Shown here one piece after another: positions 25,694-36,160 of a DNA stretch of 64,000 bases (position 1 is its first letter; the number at the start of each line of letters is the position of its first letter). The notes below the pieces were generated by a model. That model had not been told where the DNA came from. It made no database searches and saw nothing but the letters and a program-made list of their open reading frames with translations. A program made the translations under genes and the position numbers. Origin of the DNA: Pseudodesulfovibrio tunisiensis (GTDB lineage Bacteria; Desulfobacterota; Desulfovibrionia; Desulfovibrionales; Desulfovibrionaceae); the NCBI RefSeq assembly GCF_022809775.1, contig NZ_CP094380.1, positions 930,001-994,000 of the forward strand, read 5' to 3'.

Positions 25694-27802
25694 CTAGACC
25701 TGCAAGGCGTTGAAATCCGCCAGACGGCTCAGTCTGTCGACCAGCGCCTTGAGCAGATTCAGCCTGTTCAGCTTGAGCGCGGCATTGTCGCACATGACCA
25801 TCACATTGTCGAAAAAGCCGTCCACAGTGGGACGCAGTTCCCGCAACATGCCGAGAAGACCAGGGAAATCATCATTTTCCCACAGCTCGGCGAACCGGGC
25901 GGCAGTCTCCTCCAACAGGGAACCGAGCGCGATTTCATGTTCATCCTCGAACAATTCCGCGTCATAGCTCCCGGTCAATTCCTGACCAGCCTCGTCACCC
26001 TGCTTGCGGATGATGTTGGCGGCACGCTTGAAGGTCAGCACGGCCTGCTCGAAATCGTCACCGGCCGCGAATTCGGAAAGAGCCTCAAGGCGTTTCTCGA
26101 AAGTGCGGATGTCGCTGAATCCGGCTCCAAGAGCCGCGTCCACGACACGGGTTTCAAACCCCTTGCCCGTGAACAGGGCACGCAGCCTCTGGCCAAAGAA
26201 ATCCATCAGGGTTTCCAGAGCCTTGGCAGGTGCAACCTTCCACTTCACGTCGACATAGGCGGCCTGAGCCCATTCCAGCACGGTACGCAGATCAAGGTCG
26301 AGACCGTGATCCATGATGATGCGGGCAATGCCCAGTGCACAGCGGCGAAGCGCATAGGGGTCGTTGGCTCCGGACGGCTTCTTGCCCAGCCCGAAACATC
26401 CGGCCAGAGTGTCGGCCTTGTCGGCCAAGGACACCAGAGCACCGGACAGGCTGGAAGGAACCGGGGAGTCCGCTCCCGCAGGCAGATACTGCTCGTAGAT
26501 GCCCTTGGAAACGATTTCGCCCTTTCCGGTGCGCTCGGCGTAGATGCCGCCCATGACGCCCTGAAGCGAGTCGAACTCGTTGACCATCTCGGACACCAGA
26601 TCCGCCTTGGAAAGACGGCCTGCGGTACGATACTTCTCGATTTCGCCGGGCAGGATGCCCTTGGACTCGCCAAGAGCCGCAGCCAGCTTTTCGCACAGGG
26701 AACCGATACGGCGGGTCTTGTCGCCCATGCTGCCCAGGGGACCGAGGAACACGACCTTGTCCAGCTTGTCCAGCCAGGTCTTCATGTCCACTTTGCAGTC
26801 GGCCTCCCAGAAGAACACCGCGTCTTCCAGTCGAGCCTTGAGCACACGCTCCCACCCCTTCTTGACCAGAGCCAGATCGCGCGGCTCAAGGTTCAAGGTG
26901 GTCAGAAAGTGCGGCAGCAGTTTGCCGTCGGGTCCTTCGATGCCGAAGCTCTTCTGGTGGGACTGCATGGAAGTGAGCAGCACTTCACGGGGCAGTTCCA
27001 GATATCTGGGATCAATGTCGCCAATGAGAGGTTTGGGGAATTCAACGAGATTGGCAACCTCTTCCAGCAGGGAGTCCTTCCAGACCACCTTGCCGCCCAG
27101 AGCTTCGGCAAGCCTGTTGCCTTCGGCCACGACGAGCTTCCTGCGCTCCTCGGGATCGATGACGACCTTGCACTTGTCACTGATGACGGAAAAATATTCG
27201 GAGGCGGAGTTCACGGTCCACGGTCCTGCGCCCATGACGCGATGTCCCCGGGTCTCGCGACCGGAAACCAGATTCTCCACCGAGAAATCCACGACCTCGT
27301 CGCCCAGCAGGGCCAGCAGCCAGCGCACGGGACGACCAAAGGTGAAATCATAGTCTCCCCAGCTCATCTTCTTGGGGAAACTCAGGGATTCGATGCTTTT
27401 GACGCAAATTCCGCTCAGGATGTCCACGGACTTGCCGCCGCCCACGATCTTTTTGGCGGCCAGATACTCGCCCTTGGGCGTTTCCATGCGAAACAGGTCA
27501 CCTTCGGCCACGCCCTGCGTCTTGGCAAAGCCCTGTCCGGCCTTGGTCAGGTTGCCGTCGCCGTCATAGGCAATGCGTGCCGGAGGTCCGGTCACGGTTT
27601 CCTCTTCGGTACGCTGGCTTTCAGCCATGTCGGCCACGTGGGCCACAATGCGACGCGGGGTCGCATGGGTGTCCACACCGCCGTTTTCGATCATTGCCTC
27701 GCCAAGGAGCGCGGAAAACACGCTTTCCAGTTCCGCCGCCAACTTGGGCACGAAACGGGCAGGCATTTCCTCGGTCCCGATTTCCAGTATGAATTCGGCC
27801 AT
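25694..27802 (-). CDS. glyS: Glycine--tRNA ligase beta subunit
   Basis: GlyS is the tRNA-binding subunit of the alpha2beta2 bacterial glycyl-tRNA synthetase. The 702-residue product starts MAEFILEIGTEEMPARFVPK, the conserved N-terminus, and includes HATPRRIVAHV and ARVLKARLEDAVFFWEAD-like segments (here GWERVLKARLEDAVFFW) of the HD-like core, ending with an anticodon-binding-like C-terminal helical domain. It lies 33 nt downstream of glyQ on the same strand. Length and order are normal. Confidence 0.97.
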   Translation of the reverse strand: MAEFILEIGTEEMPARFVPKLAAELESVFSALLGEAMIENGGVDTHATPRRIVAHVADMAESQRTEEETVTGPPARIAYDGDGNLTKAGQGFAKTQGVAEGDLFRMETPKGEYLAAKKIVGGGKSVDILSGICVKSIESLSFPKKMSWGDYDFTFGRPVRWLLALLGDEVVDFSVENLVSGRETRGHRVMGAGPWTVNSASEYFSVISDKCKVVIDPEERRKLVVAEGNRLAEALGGKVVWKDSLLEEVANLVEFPKPLIGDIDPRYLELPREVLLTSMQSHQKSFGIEGPDGKLLPHFLTTLNLEPRDLALVKKGWERVLKARLEDAVFFWEADCKVDMKTWLDKLDKVVFLGPLGSMGDKTRRIGSLCEKLAAALGESKGILPGEIEKYRTAGRLSKADLVSEMVNEFDSLQGVMGGIYAERTGKGEIVSKGIYEQYLPAGADSPVPSSLSGALVSLADKADTLAGCFGLGKKPSGANDPYALRRCALGIARIIMDHGLDLDLRTVLEWAQAAYVDVKWKVAPAKALETLMDFFGQRLRALFTGKGFETRVVDAALGAGFSDIRTFEKRLEALSEFAAGDDFEQAVLTFKRAANIIRKQGDEAGQELTGSYDAELFEDEHEIALGSLLEETAARFAELWENDDFPGLLGMLRELRPTVDGFFDNVMVMCDNAALKLNRLNLLKALVDRLSRLADFNALQV

Positions 27803-27835
27803 TGTTCTACTCTTCTCTCTAAAAAATTCCGGCGG

Positions 27836-28705
27836 TTACTTCTTCAGCATGGGGTAGCCCATTTCCTCGCGCTGCGCAGCGTAGAGATGGGCGATCCGGG
27901 AAGCCAGATTGCGAACACGGGCGATGTAGGTGGCCCGTTCGGTAATGGAAATGGCTCCTCTGGCATCCAGCAGGTTGAAGGAGTGGGAACACTTGAGGCA
28001 GTAATCGTAGGCGGGCCACGGCAGGCTCTCCTCGCAGAGATTCAGGCATTCCGCCTCGAACTTGTCGAACAGATCGAAGAGCATGTCCGCATTCGAATAA
28101 TCGAAATTGTACTTGGACATCTCCACTTCGTTCTGGTGAAACACGTTGCCGTAGGTCACGTTCGCGTTCCAGTCCAGATCGTACACGGATTCCTTTTCCT
28201 GAAGGTACATGCAGATGCGCTCAAGGCCGTAGGTGATTTCCGCGCTCACGGGCTTGAGATCAATGCCGCCCACCTGCTGGAAATAGGTGAACTGCGTGAT
28301 CTCCATGCCGTTGAGCCAGACTTCCCAGCCAAGGCCCCAGGCTCCGAGAGTCGGAGATTCCCAGTCGTCCTCGACAAAACGGATGTCATGTTCGGCAGCA
28401 TCGATGCCCAATGCGGCGAGGCTCTCCAGATACAGTTCCTGAACATTGTCCGGGGACGGCTTCAGGATCACCTGAAACTGGTTGAAGTTCTGGAGCCGAT
28501 TCGGATTGTCACCGTAGCGGCCGTCCGTGGGCCTGCGGGAAGGCTCGACGTACGCGGTTTTCCAGGGTTCGGGACCGATGACGCGAAAAAAAGTGGAGGG
28601 GTTGAAGGTACCCGCTCCGCATTCGATGTCGTAGGGCTGGACAATGACGCAACCGCGGCTCGCCCAGAATTCCTGCAACTTCAAGATGACATCCTGAAAA
28701 TACAT
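27836..28705 (-). CDS. glyQ: Glycine--tRNA ligase alpha subunit
   Basis: GlyQ is the catalytic class II subunit that activates glycine. The 289-residue product starts at the ATG at 28705 (GGAG 7 nt upstream), giving [19 protein letters not shown], the family N-terminus; the longer frame upstream is not family-like. [45 protein letters not shown] and [13 protein letters not shown] are nearly invariant in GlyQ. It lies 13 nt from recO and 33 nt from glyS, all on the minus strand. Confidence 0.97.
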   Translation of the reverse strand: MYFQDVILKLQEFWASRGCVIVQPYDIECGAGTFNPSTFFRVIGPEPWKTAYVEPSRRPTDGRYGDNPNRLQNFNQFQVILKPSPDNVQELYLESLAALGIDAAEHDIRFVEDDWESPTLGAWGLGWEVWLNGMEITQFTYFQQVGGIDLKPVSAEITYGLERICMYLQEKESVYDLDWNANVTYGNVFHQNEVEMSKYNFDYSNADMLFDLFDKFEAECLNLCEESLPWPAYDYCLKCSHSFNLLDARGAISITERATYIARVRNLASRIAHLYAAQREEMGYPMLKK

Positions 28706-28718
28706 TCTTTGCTCCAAC

Positions 28719-29483
28719 TCAAACCTGTTTATAAAATCCGTTTTCCCAGGACAAACCCAGGTGATACGCGACAAACAGCTCCGCCATCTGGCGGCACTGG
28801 CGACCGATCTTCGCGGACAGCGCGGCCCGGCTCCACTCAGCCGGACGACTGTCGTGAATCCAGTCCAGAACGCGCAACGCCCCCGCAGTAACCGGGCGAG
28901 CAAAACCCTCTACCGATTTCCCGGCCGAATGACAAGCGGGACACACAACCTGACCGCGCTCCACGGAGAATCGATACCCGGATTCATTGCCCACTTCGGA
29001 GCCGCAAAGCCCGCACTCCACAAAACTCGGGGCATAGCCCATCTCGAAAGCCAACTTGATGCGAAACATCCAGGGCATGGCTTCCAGCCCGACCCCGCCC
29101 TGCTCCACCGCGTTCAGCATTTCCACAGCCAACTCGAACACCGGACGGGCGGCCTGCGCATCGAGTTCAAGCTTTTCCAGAAATTTCGTACAATTCACCG
29201 CAATCCCGGTTCGGGCAGGATCGGTCTTCACTGTCTGATAGGCATTCAGCAGCGAACCTTCCTCAAGCACGGAATAGGAACCGGATCGATTTGCCCCGAT
29301 GGAAAACAGCACGAGATTGAGCGGATCAAGGCATCCGCAAAAACGCCTCCGGCTCCGGCAGCCGCCGAAGGCAAAGGCATTGAAAATTCCCCTGGAGGGA
29401 GACAGAAGCCGGACCCAGCAATCCGCTTCCTTGAACTTGCCCACCTTGAGCACAACAGCTTTTTCGGTGGAGACCATGGCCAT
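28719..29483 (-). CDS. recO: DNA repair protein RecO
   Basis: RecO loads RecA on SSB-coated gaps together with RecR. The 254-residue product begins with an OB-fold ([28 protein letters not shown]), followed by a helical domain and a zinc-binding CGLCG...CPACH motif around residues 160-180. The start was taken at 29483; another ATG lies two codons further in (29477), and the long upstream extension overlaps the RodZ-like gene and is unlikely. Placement just before glyQ-glyS on the same strand suggests co-transcription. Confidence 0.88.
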   Translation of the reverse strand: MAMVSTEKAVVLKVGKFKEADCWVRLLSPSRGIFNAFAFGGCRSRRRFCGCLDPLNLVLFSIGANRSGSYSVLEEGSLLNAYQTVKTDPARTGIAVNCTKFLEKLELDAQAARPVFELAVEMLNAVEQGGVGLEAMPWMFRIKLAFEMGYAPSFVECGLCGSEVGNESGYRFSVERGQVVCPACHSAGKSVEGFARPVTAGALRVLDWIHDSRPAEWSRAALSAKIGRQCRQMAELFVAYHLGLSWENGFYKQV

Positions 29484-29508
29484 GTCAGCCGTTTCCGTCA
29501 GACCGGGA

Positions 29509-30471
29509 TCAGTCGGAATATCCGAACCGAAGCGTCTGAATGTTGCCCTTGGTATCATCAAGGGAATAGGGAGCGCCATTGTAGGTCACGGTCACGCCAG
29601 CCACGTTGCCAATGCGTATACGGCGGGGCGTATTGAACATGAGCCGAAGGGGTTCCCCCTTCTTGAGCACGAAATCCCGAGCCATCCGCTCTGCATCGCC
29701 GCGCCACACGCCAACCCAGCATCCCTTGTCCGAGGTGGCAGTGATGACCATCATGTGCGCATACTTGGGCTGATCCTCTTCCGTGCCGGAGGTTTCATCC
29801 TCGTCATCAACAGTTTCTCCGGCTGCGGCCTGAACCGGAGCCGCAGGAAGCTGTGCCTGCGGCACAGCTTCCACTTCAGGCACAGGCTGTTCCGCCTCGG
29901 GAACCGCGGAAGCTTCCGGCATTTCCTGTCCGGCGGACCCCTCGACGCCCTCCGAAGGAGCGGCGGCACTGTCGGACGCGAAATCGGGCTCGGTAGACGC
30001 AGCCTCGGGCGCAGTCTCCTCGATCGTCACGGGAGGCGCCGTGGGCACGGAGTCATCCGACTTGTTGAGGTTCACGACCAGATACACGACCACGCCGACA
30101 AGCATGAGCACGATCAGAAACGTCATCCACGAACCTTTCCGGGATTCCCCCTTGGGACGGACAGGTTCGTGAAACGCCTTTTCCGCGCCCGGAGACACAT
30201 CATAGGGCTGTTCCAGCGGTTCATCCTCGCCAAACTGGAAATCCCGGTCGACCACCATGCACAGTTCCTCGGCATCAAGACCGAGATATCGGGCATAGCT
30301 TCGCACGAATCCCTTGGTATACACGGGATGCGGCAGGTCATCGCGATTCCCTGTCTCCATGGCCACGATGTTGCGACGGCTGATCTTCGTCGCTTCCATG
30401 ACCTCTTCGATCGTCAATCCGAGCGTTTCACGCTGACGCTTGAGCGTCAGGCCGAGTTCCTCAAAATTCAT
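29509..30471 (-). CDS. RodZ-like helix-turn-helix membrane protein
   Basis: The 320-residue protein has an N-terminal Xre/Cro-type helix-turn-helix (residues 1-70: GLTLKRQRETLGLTIEEVM), one membrane segment at about 114-134, a long Pro/Ala/Glu-rich periplasmic linker and a C-terminal beta domain (DUF4115-like, about 235-320). This is the architecture of RodZ, which links MreB to the cell-wall machinery. MreB itself is not in the window. The gene begins 3 nt after the upstream SurA-like stop. Cytoskeletal role by homology of architecture only. Confidence 0.82.
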   Translation of the reverse strand: MNFEELGLTLKRQRETLGLTIEEVMEATKISRRNIVAMETGNRDDLPHPVYTKGFVRSYARYLGLDAEELCMVVDRDFQFGEDEPLEQPYDVSPGAEKAFHEPVRPKGESRKGSWMTFLIVLMLVGVVVYLVVNLNKSDDSVPTAPPVTIEETAPEAASTEPDFASDSAAAPSEGVEGSAGQEMPEASAVPEAEQPVPEVEAVPQAQLPAAPVQAAAGETVDDEDETSGTEEDQPKYAHMMVITATSDKGCWVGVWRGDAERMARDFVLKKGEPLRLMFNTPRRIRIGNVAGVTVTYNGAPYSLDDTKGNIQTLRFGYSD

Positions 30472-30474
30472 ATG

Positions 30475-31446
30475 CTACTCCGTTGCCGTTTCGGGGCCGG
30501 CATTGGTGTCGTCCATGTATACGATGACGGAACGCCGCCGCAAATCCTGAAAATACCCGTCAAAAACTTCCTGATGCTTCTGTTCGAGAAGCTTGCGATA
30601 CAGTTCGTCCTTGACTTCCTCCAAGGGAACCATGCGGTCTTCCGCAACCTTGCGCAACTCCAGAAGCGCCTCGCGTCCCTGCACGATGAGCGGTTCGGAA
30701 ACGCCGCCTGCCTCAAGGCCCTCAAGCGCGGCCTTCCAGTCATCGGCAATGGCGGACCATTCCACCTCGCCAATGGCGCCGCCCTCTTCACTGGCCGGTC
30801 CAACCGAGTACTTGGCCGCAGCTTCGGCAAAAGTCATCTCGCCATCGAGAATACGCTTGCGCACTTCCTTGGCCGCCACATCCTGCGGAAGCATTATTAT
30901 CGCAAGATCGATGGCCTTTTCAAGAACATAAGCATCCTTGTCGGCCTCATACGCTTCCTGAATCTCGGTGTCCGTGACAACAACCTTCTGAGACACCATG
31001 TGGCTGAGAAGCTGCTGCTTCTTGAGAATCTCGCCAAGACGTTCGCGGAACTCGTCCAGAGTCAGGCCGTCCTGTTTCACGACCTCGCCGAACTCGTCCT
31101 CGTTCATGCCGCGTTTCTTGCAAATGCGGCGGATCTCGTCATCAATGTCCTTTTCATCGACCGTGACGCCGAACCGCGCGACCTCCTGATCCATCAGCCT
31201 GTCCTGAACCATCTTGTCCAGCATCTGGCGACGCAGCCTGGCGAGCTGCTTCTTTTCGGCAGAAGACAGGACACGGCCCTTGAGTTGGGCGTAGACGGGT
31301 TTCATCTCCTGATCCAGATCGAATTTGGTGATGATGCCATCGTTCACCTTGACCAGAATGCGGTCGTACACGAACTCTTCGGCACACGCCTGTGCTCCGG
31401 TAAATGCCAATGCAAGAATCAGCGCGGGCAAAACTCTCAATATCAT
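30475..31446 (-). CDS. SurA-like periplasmic peptidyl-prolyl isomerase/chaperone
   Basis: The 323-residue product has a signal peptide (cleavage near AQACA, residue 22), a SurA N-terminal-type helical domain (DRILVKVNDGIITKFDLDQE; LLDKMVQDRLMDQE-like helix) and a parvulin-type region in the second half (KAIDLAIIMLP; AKYSVGPASEEGGAIGEV). It most likely escorts outer-membrane proteins. It is the second of two related chaperone genes between mfd and the RodZ-like gene. Which of the two is the functional SurA is not decidable from sequence. Confidence 0.85.
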   Translation of the reverse strand: MILRVLPALILALAFTGAQACAEEFVYDRILVKVNDGIITKFDLDQEMKPVYAQLKGRVLSSAEKKQLARLRRQMLDKMVQDRLMDQEVARFGVTVDEKDIDDEIRRICKKRGMNEDEFGEVVKQDGLTLDEFRERLGEILKKQQLLSHMVSQKVVVTDTEIQEAYEADKDAYVLEKAIDLAIIMLPQDVAAKEVRKRILDGEMTFAEAAAKYSVGPASEEGGAIGEVEWSAIADDWKAALEGLEAGGVSEPLIVQGREALLELRKVAEDRMVPLEEVKDELYRKLLEQKHQEVFDGYFQDLRRRSVIVYMDDTNAGPETATE

Positions 31447-31549
31447 TCAAACTCCCATACCCGGCCAAGCCGGAATATAAGTCTCGCTTTCAGTACACCA
31501 AATCGCAGATAGTCTAGACGGTTTGCACGCAGTATGCAACGTCTATGGA

Positions 31550-32647
31550 TCACTGGCTTTCAGCAGGCTCGTCCGGCTGATCGGCTCCGACGGCCTCGGG
31601 CTTGTCGCCCTCAGCGCCCTGGTCTCCGCTTTCCGAATCCTCCGGAGCTACCTGATCTTCATCGGTCGCAGGGCTCGGCTGCTGCAGGACTTCCTCGTCC
31701 TGAATCATGTCTCCGGCAGCCTGCTGCTGCGCCGCCTGTTCCAGAAGATGTTCGCTGACCTCTATCCTCGCCTGGGCAACAACCTTGTCCAGCCATTCCG
31801 CAAAGGCGGCCTGAAGCTTGCTTTCCAGAAGGGATTCCTCGACCAGCGGATAGGCCTGAGCCGGTTCCAGCACCTTGGCCGGATTGCGGTCCAGCAGGAC
31901 CAGTGCCTCGAAGCCGAACCGTTCGGTCAGCACGTCCGAGGCCTGTCCCGGTTCCAGATCGGCCAGAACGTTGCGCCACGTTGCGGACAAACGTCCCTCG
32001 CGCACCACGACTTCGCGGGTTTCCACCTCACCGAAGCCCACGGTCAGGGCCTCGCGGTCCTTTTCCTTGAGAAACGTGTGCACCGCCTTTTCCACGATCT
32101 CCCGGCTCGGCCCGCGCACCACGAGAATCTTCATGGCCTCGGGCAGGTAGAACTCGGAAATGTGATCCCGATAGTACTGCTCGGCCTCCTTGTAGTCGAT
32201 CTTGATCCGCGGACGCAGCACATGCTGGAAGAACTTGTTCATGGCCAGATGGTAGCGAAGCTGCCGCCGCCACGACTTGAGGTCGATGTATTCCTCGACA
32301 AGAACCTGCTCGAACGCTCCGTCCGGATAATCGGCCCGAACCTTGTCCTCGGCATCAACCATCTCCTTGTCGGTAATGCCGAGTCCGTCCTGTTCCAGAT
32401 TCTGGAGCACCAGTTCCTGAACAATCAGATCACCCAGAATGCTTCCATACTCGTCACGCAGCTTTTCCACGCTCGGGACATAGCTTCCGGTCACGTCGGA
32501 AAGATACTGGTCATGCTGAAATTCCAACTGGGACAGATAGATCGGGCTGTCATTCACCCGGGCCACGATCCCGATATCCTCGGAATCGTCCGCGCATGCG
32601 GAAAGCACCACGGCCATGCAGAAAAAAAGAAGATATTTGCGCAGCAT
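31550..32647 (-). CDS. SurA/PpiC-like lipoprotein chaperone
   Basis: The 365-residue product has a lipoprotein signal (MLRKYLLFFCMAVVLSAC, lipobox LSAC with Cys18), a SurA_N-type start (ARVNDSPIYLSQLEF) and a parvulin-like middle region (EAMKILVVRGPSREIVEKA). The C-terminal 60 residues are a low-complexity acidic tail rich in Glu, Asp, Gln and Pro. The gene starts 9 nt after the mfd stop, so it belongs to the mfd operon. Lipid anchoring with an acidic tail is unusual for SurA and closer to PrsA-type foldases. Isomerase activity is not assured, since key parvulin residues are poorly conserved. Confidence 0.8.
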   Translation of the reverse strand: MLRKYLLFFCMAVVLSACADDSEDIGIVARVNDSPIYLSQLEFQHDQYLSDVTGSYVPSVEKLRDEYGSILGDLIVQELVLQNLEQDGLGITDKEMVDAEDKVRADYPDGAFEQVLVEEYIDLKSWRRQLRYHLAMNKFFQHVLRPRIKIDYKEAEQYYRDHISEFYLPEAMKILVVRGPSREIVEKAVHTFLKEKDREALTVGFGEVETREVVVREGRLSATWRNVLADLEPGQASDVLTERFGFEALVLLDRNPAKVLEPAQAYPLVEESLLESKLQAAFAEWLDKVVAQARIEVSEHLLEQAAQQQAAGDMIQDEEVLQQPSPATDEDQVAPEDSESGDQGAEGDKPEAVGADQPDEPAESQ

Positions 32648-32656
32648 ACGCCCTCG

Positions 32657-35600
32657 TTATTGTTCAATGGCCGGAGCGTCCGGGACGTCCAGCAGGAATT
32701 CGAGTTCAACAGCGGTCTGTTCCAGGGCATGCCGGACCGACCACGTATCCCCGTAACGGATTTCCAGTCTGGCTGGCGGCAGCATTCTGGCCCGGTCGCT
32801 TCGTTCATCGACCCAGCGCACCAGCTTTTGCGGCGACACCGCGTCGATGTCCTTGCCCCAGGTCAGCACGATTCTGGCCGGATACAGCTCGGCGCGCTCC
32901 ACCTGAAGTCGCGAAAGCGTCTGCTTGAGCCGAAGCACGCCGACAAAGACCTCCACCACTTCGGGCAGATGGCCGAAACGATCCTTGAGTTCGGCCTCCA
33001 GTTCCACAAGAGTCCGGTCGTCGCGGGCCGAGGACAACGCCTTGTAATAGCGCAGACGCTCTCTCGGGTCCGGCACATAGTCGCTCGGAATATGCGCCTC
33101 GAAGACCAGATTGAGCTCCGGGTCCGTGGCCCGGTTGCTGGCTTCGCCCCGAATGCGCCGTACTTCTTCCTCAAGCATTTCCAGAAAGAGATCAAGCCCC
33201 ACCTTGGCAATCTGGCCGGATTGGGCTTCGCCGAGGATGTTTCCGGCTCCCCGGAGCCGAAGGTCTTCCATGGCCACCTTGAATCCAGCCCCGAGATAGT
33301 CCATCTCCAGAATGATGCGCAACCGCTTGCGCACGAGTTCGGAGATGTCGTCCAGAGACGGAACCACGAAATAGGCATAGGCCTGCCGATCGCTTCGGCC
33401 CACGCGGCCCCGAAGCTGATAGAGCTGCCCCAGCCCGAAAAGCTGGGCCTGATCCACGATCAGGGTATTGGCATTGGGAAAGTCCAGACCGGATTCCACG
33501 ATGGCGGTACACACCAGCACATCAAGTTCTCCGTGCCAGAATCCGCGCATGGCCTCCTCAAGCGCCTTTTCCGTCATGCGCCCATGCGCCATGCCCACCC
33601 GGGCGTCCGGCACAAGTTCCTTCACGTATTCGGCCACGCGTTCCAGCCCGTTGACGCGGTTGTAGACCCAGAAAACCTGTCCGCCGCGCTCCAGTTCCCG
33701 CTCCAGAACGCCCTTGAGCGTATGCTTGTCCCGGGTGATGAGCGCGGTTTCCACGGGCTTTCTGTCCTGAGGCGGTGTCTCGATGACGGACAGCCCACGT
33801 ATGCCGGAAAGCGAAAGTTGCAAGGTACGCGGAATCGGCGTGGCAGTCAGGGTCAGCACATCGATGTTCTTCCGGAACTGCTTGAGCCTTTCCTTGTGCT
33901 TGACGCCGAAACGCTGTTCCTCGTCCAGAATGAGCAGACCGATGTTGGGCAGGGCCACGTCCTTGGACAGCAGCCTGTGCGTGCCGATGAGAATATCCAC
34001 TTCCCCCCGAGCCGCAGCTTCCAGCACGGTACGCTGGCGCTTTCTGGGCACGAACCGGCTGAGCATGCCGATCCTGACGGGAAACCCCTCCATGCGGCGC
34101 ACGAAAGTCTGGTAGTGCTGCTCCGCAAGCACGGTTGTCGGACACAGCAGCGCGACCTGTCGCCCTTCGAGCGCAGCCCGGAATGCGGCACGAAGCGCCA
34201 CCTCGGTCTTGCCGAAGCCCACGTCTCCGCAGACAAGACGATCCATGGGCTCGCTGCTCTCCATGTCCCGAAACACGTCATTGACCGCGCGTTCCTGATC
34301 CGGAGTTTCCTCGAATCCGAACGTGGCCTCGAATTCCGAATACATCTCGTCGGGCGGCCCGTAGGAAAATCCCTTGGACACCTTGCGGAGCGCATACATC
34401 TCCACAAGTTCCATGGCGATCTTCTCGATGGCCTTCCTGACCCGGGCGGTTGTCTTGGCCCAGCGGGAACCGCCCAGCTTGTCAAGGACCGGGGCCGCGC
34501 CTTCGGGCCCCTTGAACCGCTGCACCAGATTGAGCCGGTCCACAGGCAGGTACAGCCTGTCGTCCCCGGCAAAAAACAGCAGTAGGTAGTCGTTGGACAC
34601 ATCGCCGATGTTCATGCTGTGCAACCCACCGAACCGGGCCAGACCGTAATCGCGGTGCACGAGCAGGTCCCCCTCGGACAGATCGTCGTACCGATCCATG
34701 CCCTTGAAGGCACCGGTTCTGGCCGCACCTTCCCGCGGCGCTTCGGGCTGAAGCACGTTTTCGCCGAGAATGCGCGAACCGCACCAGGAGAACTCCATGC
34801 CGGCCCGAAACGGAGACACCAGCGCAAACACGCCCTTGCCGTCCGATGAATACTCGAGGGACATGGGAATCCCTTCCTGCTCGGCAAGGGACAGAAACTT
34901 GCTGCGGGACCGCTCGGAGCGGAAACTGAGCAGAGTCTGCCCCTGCTCCCTTGCCCATTCCCCGAGAGCGGCCATGAGCACGGCCCAGGGACGCCGCGCG
35001 GCTTCCGGTTTCCAGAAAATGTCTCCGAAATCCGAATATGCCTGCTCGGGAAGATCGATCCCCATTCGGTCCGACCCCAAAGTCAAATCCTCGAACACGG
35101 CCTGCGGCTTGTCGCGCCACACGCTGCGGGCGCTCTCCTCGGTCCGGCAGATGAACCGCAGCGGCCATTTCATGCCGCTCTCGCGCGTCTCGGCCTCCAA
35201 GGCGTCGCGCCATCCCTGCTCCACATCCTCCAGACGGGAACGCAGAACTTCGCCCGAAGCCAGAATGTACGCGGCATCCGGCGGAAACATGTCTTCAAGC
35301 CCGCCTCGATCCGAGTAGAACAGGCCGGGCCAGATGTTGCCGTCCCCGACTTCGAGCCGTTCGCCAAGATGATGCTCCTCGGCAGAACTGATTTCCCCGG
35401 TGGTACGAAGTCTGGACCAGTGTTCCCGGGCCTGCCCGGCACAGGGCTCCATGCCCATGCCCGGAGCCACGGGCAGAATCACCACCTCGTCGAGCTCGGT
35501 TCTGGACCGCTGCGTGGCCGAATCGAAAAGTCGCACGCCCTCAAGGGTATCGCCAAAGAATTCCAGACGAAGCGGCATGGGATAGCCCGGAGCGTGAATG

Positions 35601-36133
35601 TCCAGAATATCGCCGCGCATGGCCATGTCTCCACAGCCGGAAACCAGCTTGCGACGGGTATAGCCCCAGGCCACGGCCTGCTCCATGAGCAGTTCCGGGG
35701 ACATGTCGTCCCCCTTGGACAGGGAAATCCAGTTGCCCTGCAAGATGCGGCGCGGCGGCCAGTACGGCAGCAGATTGTCCACGGTCAGAAGAACGCCGCA
35801 CGGCTTGCGTCCGTATTCCAGAGAATACAGCGCGGCCCAGCGCTCGCCCCAGGCTTCGGCATCGGGCTGCTTGGGAAGATACGGCGGAAACACGGCCCAA
35901 CCGCGCTCCCAGACCGGAGCTTCTCCGGCCTTGCCCGGGGCCATGAGCCCCAGCAGGGCACGGGTCTCCCGAAATTCTCGGGCACCTGGCACGACCACAA
36001 CGCAATTCCTGCCGCGCGACAACAGCGTCTGCGCGAACAGGGCCTGCGTTCCGGGACCGCTCTTGAAAATGCGGAGTGAATTGAGCCGACCGGAAAGGAA
36101 CTCGGCGGCCTCTTTGGGAAAAACGATTGCCAT
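32657..36133 (-). CDS. mfd: Transcription-repair coupling factor
   Basis: Mfd removes stalled RNA polymerase at lesions and recruits UvrA. The 1158-residue product has the UvrB-like N-terminal domains, a CarD/RID RNA-polymerase-interaction domain (GDLLVHRDYGLARFGGL), the RecG-like translocase with Walker A DVGFGKTEVALRAAF and Walker B LLILDEEQRFGVKHKE, TATPIPRTLQ (motif III), and a C-terminal TRCF domain (DPELNLVFEAHIPSDYVPD). Length is normal for Mfd. It heads the minus-strand run mfd - lipoprotein chaperone - SurA-like - RodZ-like - recO - glyQ - glyS. Confidence 0.97.
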   Translation of the reverse strand: MAIVFPKEAAEFLSGRLNSLRIFKSGPGTQALFAQTLLSRGRNCVVVVPGAREFRETRALLGLMAPGKAGEAPVWERGWAVFPPYLPKQPDAEAWGERWAALYSLEYGRKPCGVLLTVDNLLPYWPPRRILQGNWISLSKGDDMSPELLMEQAVAWGYTRRKLVSGCGDMAMRGDILDIHAPGYPMPLRLEFFGDTLEGVRLFDSATQRSRTELDEVVILPVAPGMGMEPCAGQAREHWSRLRTTGEISSAEEHHLGERLEVGDGNIWPGLFYSDRGGLEDMFPPDAAYILASGEVLRSRLEDVEQGWRDALEAETRESGMKWPLRFICRTEESARSVWRDKPQAVFEDLTLGSDRMGIDLPEQAYSDFGDIFWKPEAARRPWAVLMAALGEWAREQGQTLLSFRSERSRSKFLSLAEQEGIPMSLEYSSDGKGVFALVSPFRAGMEFSWCGSRILGENVLQPEAPREGAARTGAFKGMDRYDDLSEGDLLVHRDYGLARFGGLHSMNIGDVSNDYLLLFFAGDDRLYLPVDRLNLVQRFKGPEGAAPVLDKLGGSRWAKTTARVRKAIEKIAMELVEMYALRKVSKGFSYGPPDEMYSEFEATFGFEETPDQERAVNDVFRDMESSEPMDRLVCGDVGFGKTEVALRAAFRAALEGRQVALLCPTTVLAEQHYQTFVRRMEGFPVRIGMLSRFVPRKRQRTVLEAAARGEVDILIGTHRLLSKDVALPNIGLLILDEEQRFGVKHKERLKQFRKNIDVLTLTATPIPRTLQLSLSGIRGLSVIETPPQDRKPVETALITRDKHTLKGVLERELERGGQVFWVYNRVNGLERVAEYVKELVPDARVGMAHGRMTEKALEEAMRGFWHGELDVLVCTAIVESGLDFPNANTLIVDQAQLFGLGQLYQLRGRVGRSDRQAYAYFVVPSLDDISELVRKRLRIILEMDYLGAGFKVAMEDLRLRGAGNILGEAQSGQIAKVGLDLFLEMLEEEVRRIRGEASNRATDPELNLVFEAHIPSDYVPDPRERLRYYKALSSARDDRTLVELEAELKDRFGHLPEVVEVFVGVLRLKQTLSRLQVERAELYPARIVLTWGKDIDAVSPQKLVRWVDERSDRARMLPPARLEIRYGDTWSVRHALEQTAVELEFLLDVPDAPAIEQ

Positions 36134-36160
36134 AACTGAATAGTGTTTGTGGGAAAAAAG

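Noticed and set aside
25598..28891. 1097-codon open frame on the plus strand
   Set aside because: Antisense to rpsT, glyS and glyQ, typical of GC-rich third positions; composition is His/Gln/Gly-rich and not protein-like.
31523..34585. 1020-codon open frame on the plus strand
   Set aside because: Antisense to the lipoprotein chaperone and mfd, which are clearly coding.
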